Below are positions 13,699 to 14,414 of a DNA stretch of 14,414 nt, one piece after another. Within the stretch, counting starts at the first letter, position 1, and each line of letters opens with the position of its first letter. The position numbers and the translations under genes are program-made. The notes under the pieces were generated by a model, which had not been told where the DNA came from, ran no database searches, and saw only the letters and a list, made by a program, of their open reading frames with translations. Origin of the DNA: CAYMLL01 sp964390645 (GTDB lineage: Bacteria; Planctomycetota; UBA8108); NCBI GenBank assembly GCA_964390645.1, contig CAYMLL010000204.1, positions 1-14,414 on the forward strand, read 5' to 3'.

Positions 13699-14414
13699 TA
13701 GCCCCGAGATCCCGGGCGGCGCGGCGGTTGCCGAGGAGCAGAGCACCGATTCGCAGTCGGAGATGGCTTCGCAGTCGGAGACGGCTTCGCAGTCGGAGAC
13801 GGCAAGCGGTCAGCACTGCCGGTTCGAGTCGGGCCGCGGGCTGGACGTCGGAACGGCGAACCTCGCGAGCGCGATTCAGGACGTTGACGGGAACGTCACG
13901 ATCAAGATCCAGCGAAACGCCTTCATCGACATCGAGGCCGACGACTACACCCGCAGCATGTTGACTCGGCTCAACGTGCAGTACGTCGTGGTCGACGGTC
14001 GCATGGTCGTCGTGGGGGATCCGGCGTTCGAGCTGGCGAACATCTTCAATCGGGAGACTCGGCGTCCGATGAAGGACGGCGTGATCAGTCCGAGTGAGCA
14101 GGACGCGATGCCGATCGAGAAGATGCTTCTGGAGAATCTCCTCGGCGCCCCGAACTACGAGGGGGAGAACTGCTACTTCTCCGTGCCGGCGTCTCCGATC
14201 GACGCGGACTTCAACGTGATCTATCACCAGGGCGTGTTCGGGGGGCTGCTGAAGAAGCTCGGGTACGAGCCGAAGCCGCTCGTCGAAGGGCATGCGGTCG
14301 TTTTCGCGGAGCTGGCCGCGGACGACTTCACCGGGATCGGGATTTCCTGCGGTGGGGGGATGTTCAACATCTGCGTCGCGTACAAGTCGATTCCCGCGTT
14401 GTCGTTCTCGACGA
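13688..14414 (+). CDS. MreB-like bacterial actin ATPase, N-terminal part (cut by window end)
   Basis: The first 242 codons of an actin-superfamily protein; the 3' end lies outside the window. After a Ser/Glu/Thr/Gln-rich disordered tail (1-45) comes the phosphate-1 loop GLDVGTANLASAIQD (51-65), very close to the DLGTAN of MreB. RRPMKDGVISP (125-135) matches the MreB-type RP-x-KDGVI motif. YFSVPASPIDADFNVIYH and LLKKLGYEPKPLVEGHAVVF (about 163-206) fit the conserved central strand-helix-strand. The phosphate-2 loop is GIGISCGGGMFN (216-227). There the Asp expected before GGG (Asp154 in actin) is replaced by Ser220, so ATP hydrolysis may be altered. MreB, ParM and MamK are relatives, but the wording is not a standard MreB, and there is no mreC/mreD neighbour in view. 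Expression is coupled to the coiled-coil gene by an 11-bp overlap and a perfect Shine-Dalgarno. It probably forms cytoplasmic filaments. Confidence 0.88.
   Translation, partial: MTDSSPEIPGGAAVAEEQSTDSQSEMASQSETASQSETASGQHCRFESGRGLDVGTANLASAIQDVDGNVTIKIQRNAFIDIEADDYTRSMLTRLNVQYVVVDGRMVVVGDPAFELANIFNRETRRPMKDGVISPSEQDAMPIEKMLLENLLGAPNYEGENCYFSVPASPIDADFNVIYHQGVFGGLLKKLGYEPKPLVEGHAVVFAELAADDFTGIGISCGGGMFNICVAYKSIPALSFST
13751..13804 (+). repeat. Three tandem 18-bp repeats encoding SQSE(M/T)A
   Basis: Units at 13751-13768, 13769-13786 and 13787-13804 differ by only two bases and encode SQSEMA, SQSETA and SQSETA in the N-terminal tail of the actin-like protein. The near-identity of the DNA suggests recent slippage. 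The repeated Ser, Thr and Glu residues make a flexible acidic tail with possible phosphorylation sites. Confidence 0.9.

Overview
This is a GC-rich bacterial segment (roughly two thirds G+C by eye) with eight protein-coding genes. I see no RNA genes, insertion sequences or CRISPR array. The gene content is a giant Ser/Thr kinase fused to a sigma-54 activator, a second sigma-54 activator, ndk, rqcH, a lipoprotein and a bacterial actin. This fits a complex Gram-negative-type lineage such as Planctomycetota, Myxococcota or a related uncultured phylum. The phylum cannot be fixed from this window. The left edge begins with eight Gs in a very GC-rich, G-quadruplex-prone stretch and the right edge cuts a gene, so it may be a fragment of a longer contig.

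Left part, minus strand (9379 down to 137): a regulatory block of three genes in one direction. First comes a 550-aa sigma-54 activator (degenerate GAF-like N-terminus, AAA+ domain, Fis-type helix-turn-helix). After 126 bp comes a 2054-aa protein. It joins a Ser/Thr protein kinase, a degenerate STAND/AAA_16-like module, about fourteen TPR-like repeats, a GAF domain, a sigma-54 AAA+ domain and a Fis-type helix-turn-helix in one chain. After 84 bp comes a protein of unknown family with one predicted membrane segment, three GPGDDEPL repeats and a conserved-looking C-terminal domain. The likely theme is a phosphorylation-linked signalling cascade ending in sigma-54-dependent transcription. The single-pass protein is a candidate input, partner or target, but that link is inference.

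Middle, plus strand (9756-11818): after a 376-bp divergent intergenic region come ndk (nucleoside diphosphate kinase) and, 44 bp later, rqcH. RqcH is the NFACT-family ribosome quality-control factor, and its tRNA-binding Asp-Arg pair is present. These are housekeeping genes, probably co-transcribed.

Right part, plus strand (11979-14414): a small cysteine-containing lipoprotein, then, behind a plausible sigma-70-type promoter, a coiled-coil protein. Its last 11 bp overlap the start of an MreB-like actin ATPase gene that runs off the window. The overlap and a perfect Shine-Dalgarno sequence argue that the last two proteins are made together and probably act together. The actin has an unusual Ser where the phosphate-2 Asp is expected and a repetitive Ser/Glu/Thr-rich N-terminal tail. 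I consider this pair and the six-module kinase/sigma-54 chimera the two most promising candidates for undescribed biology here.
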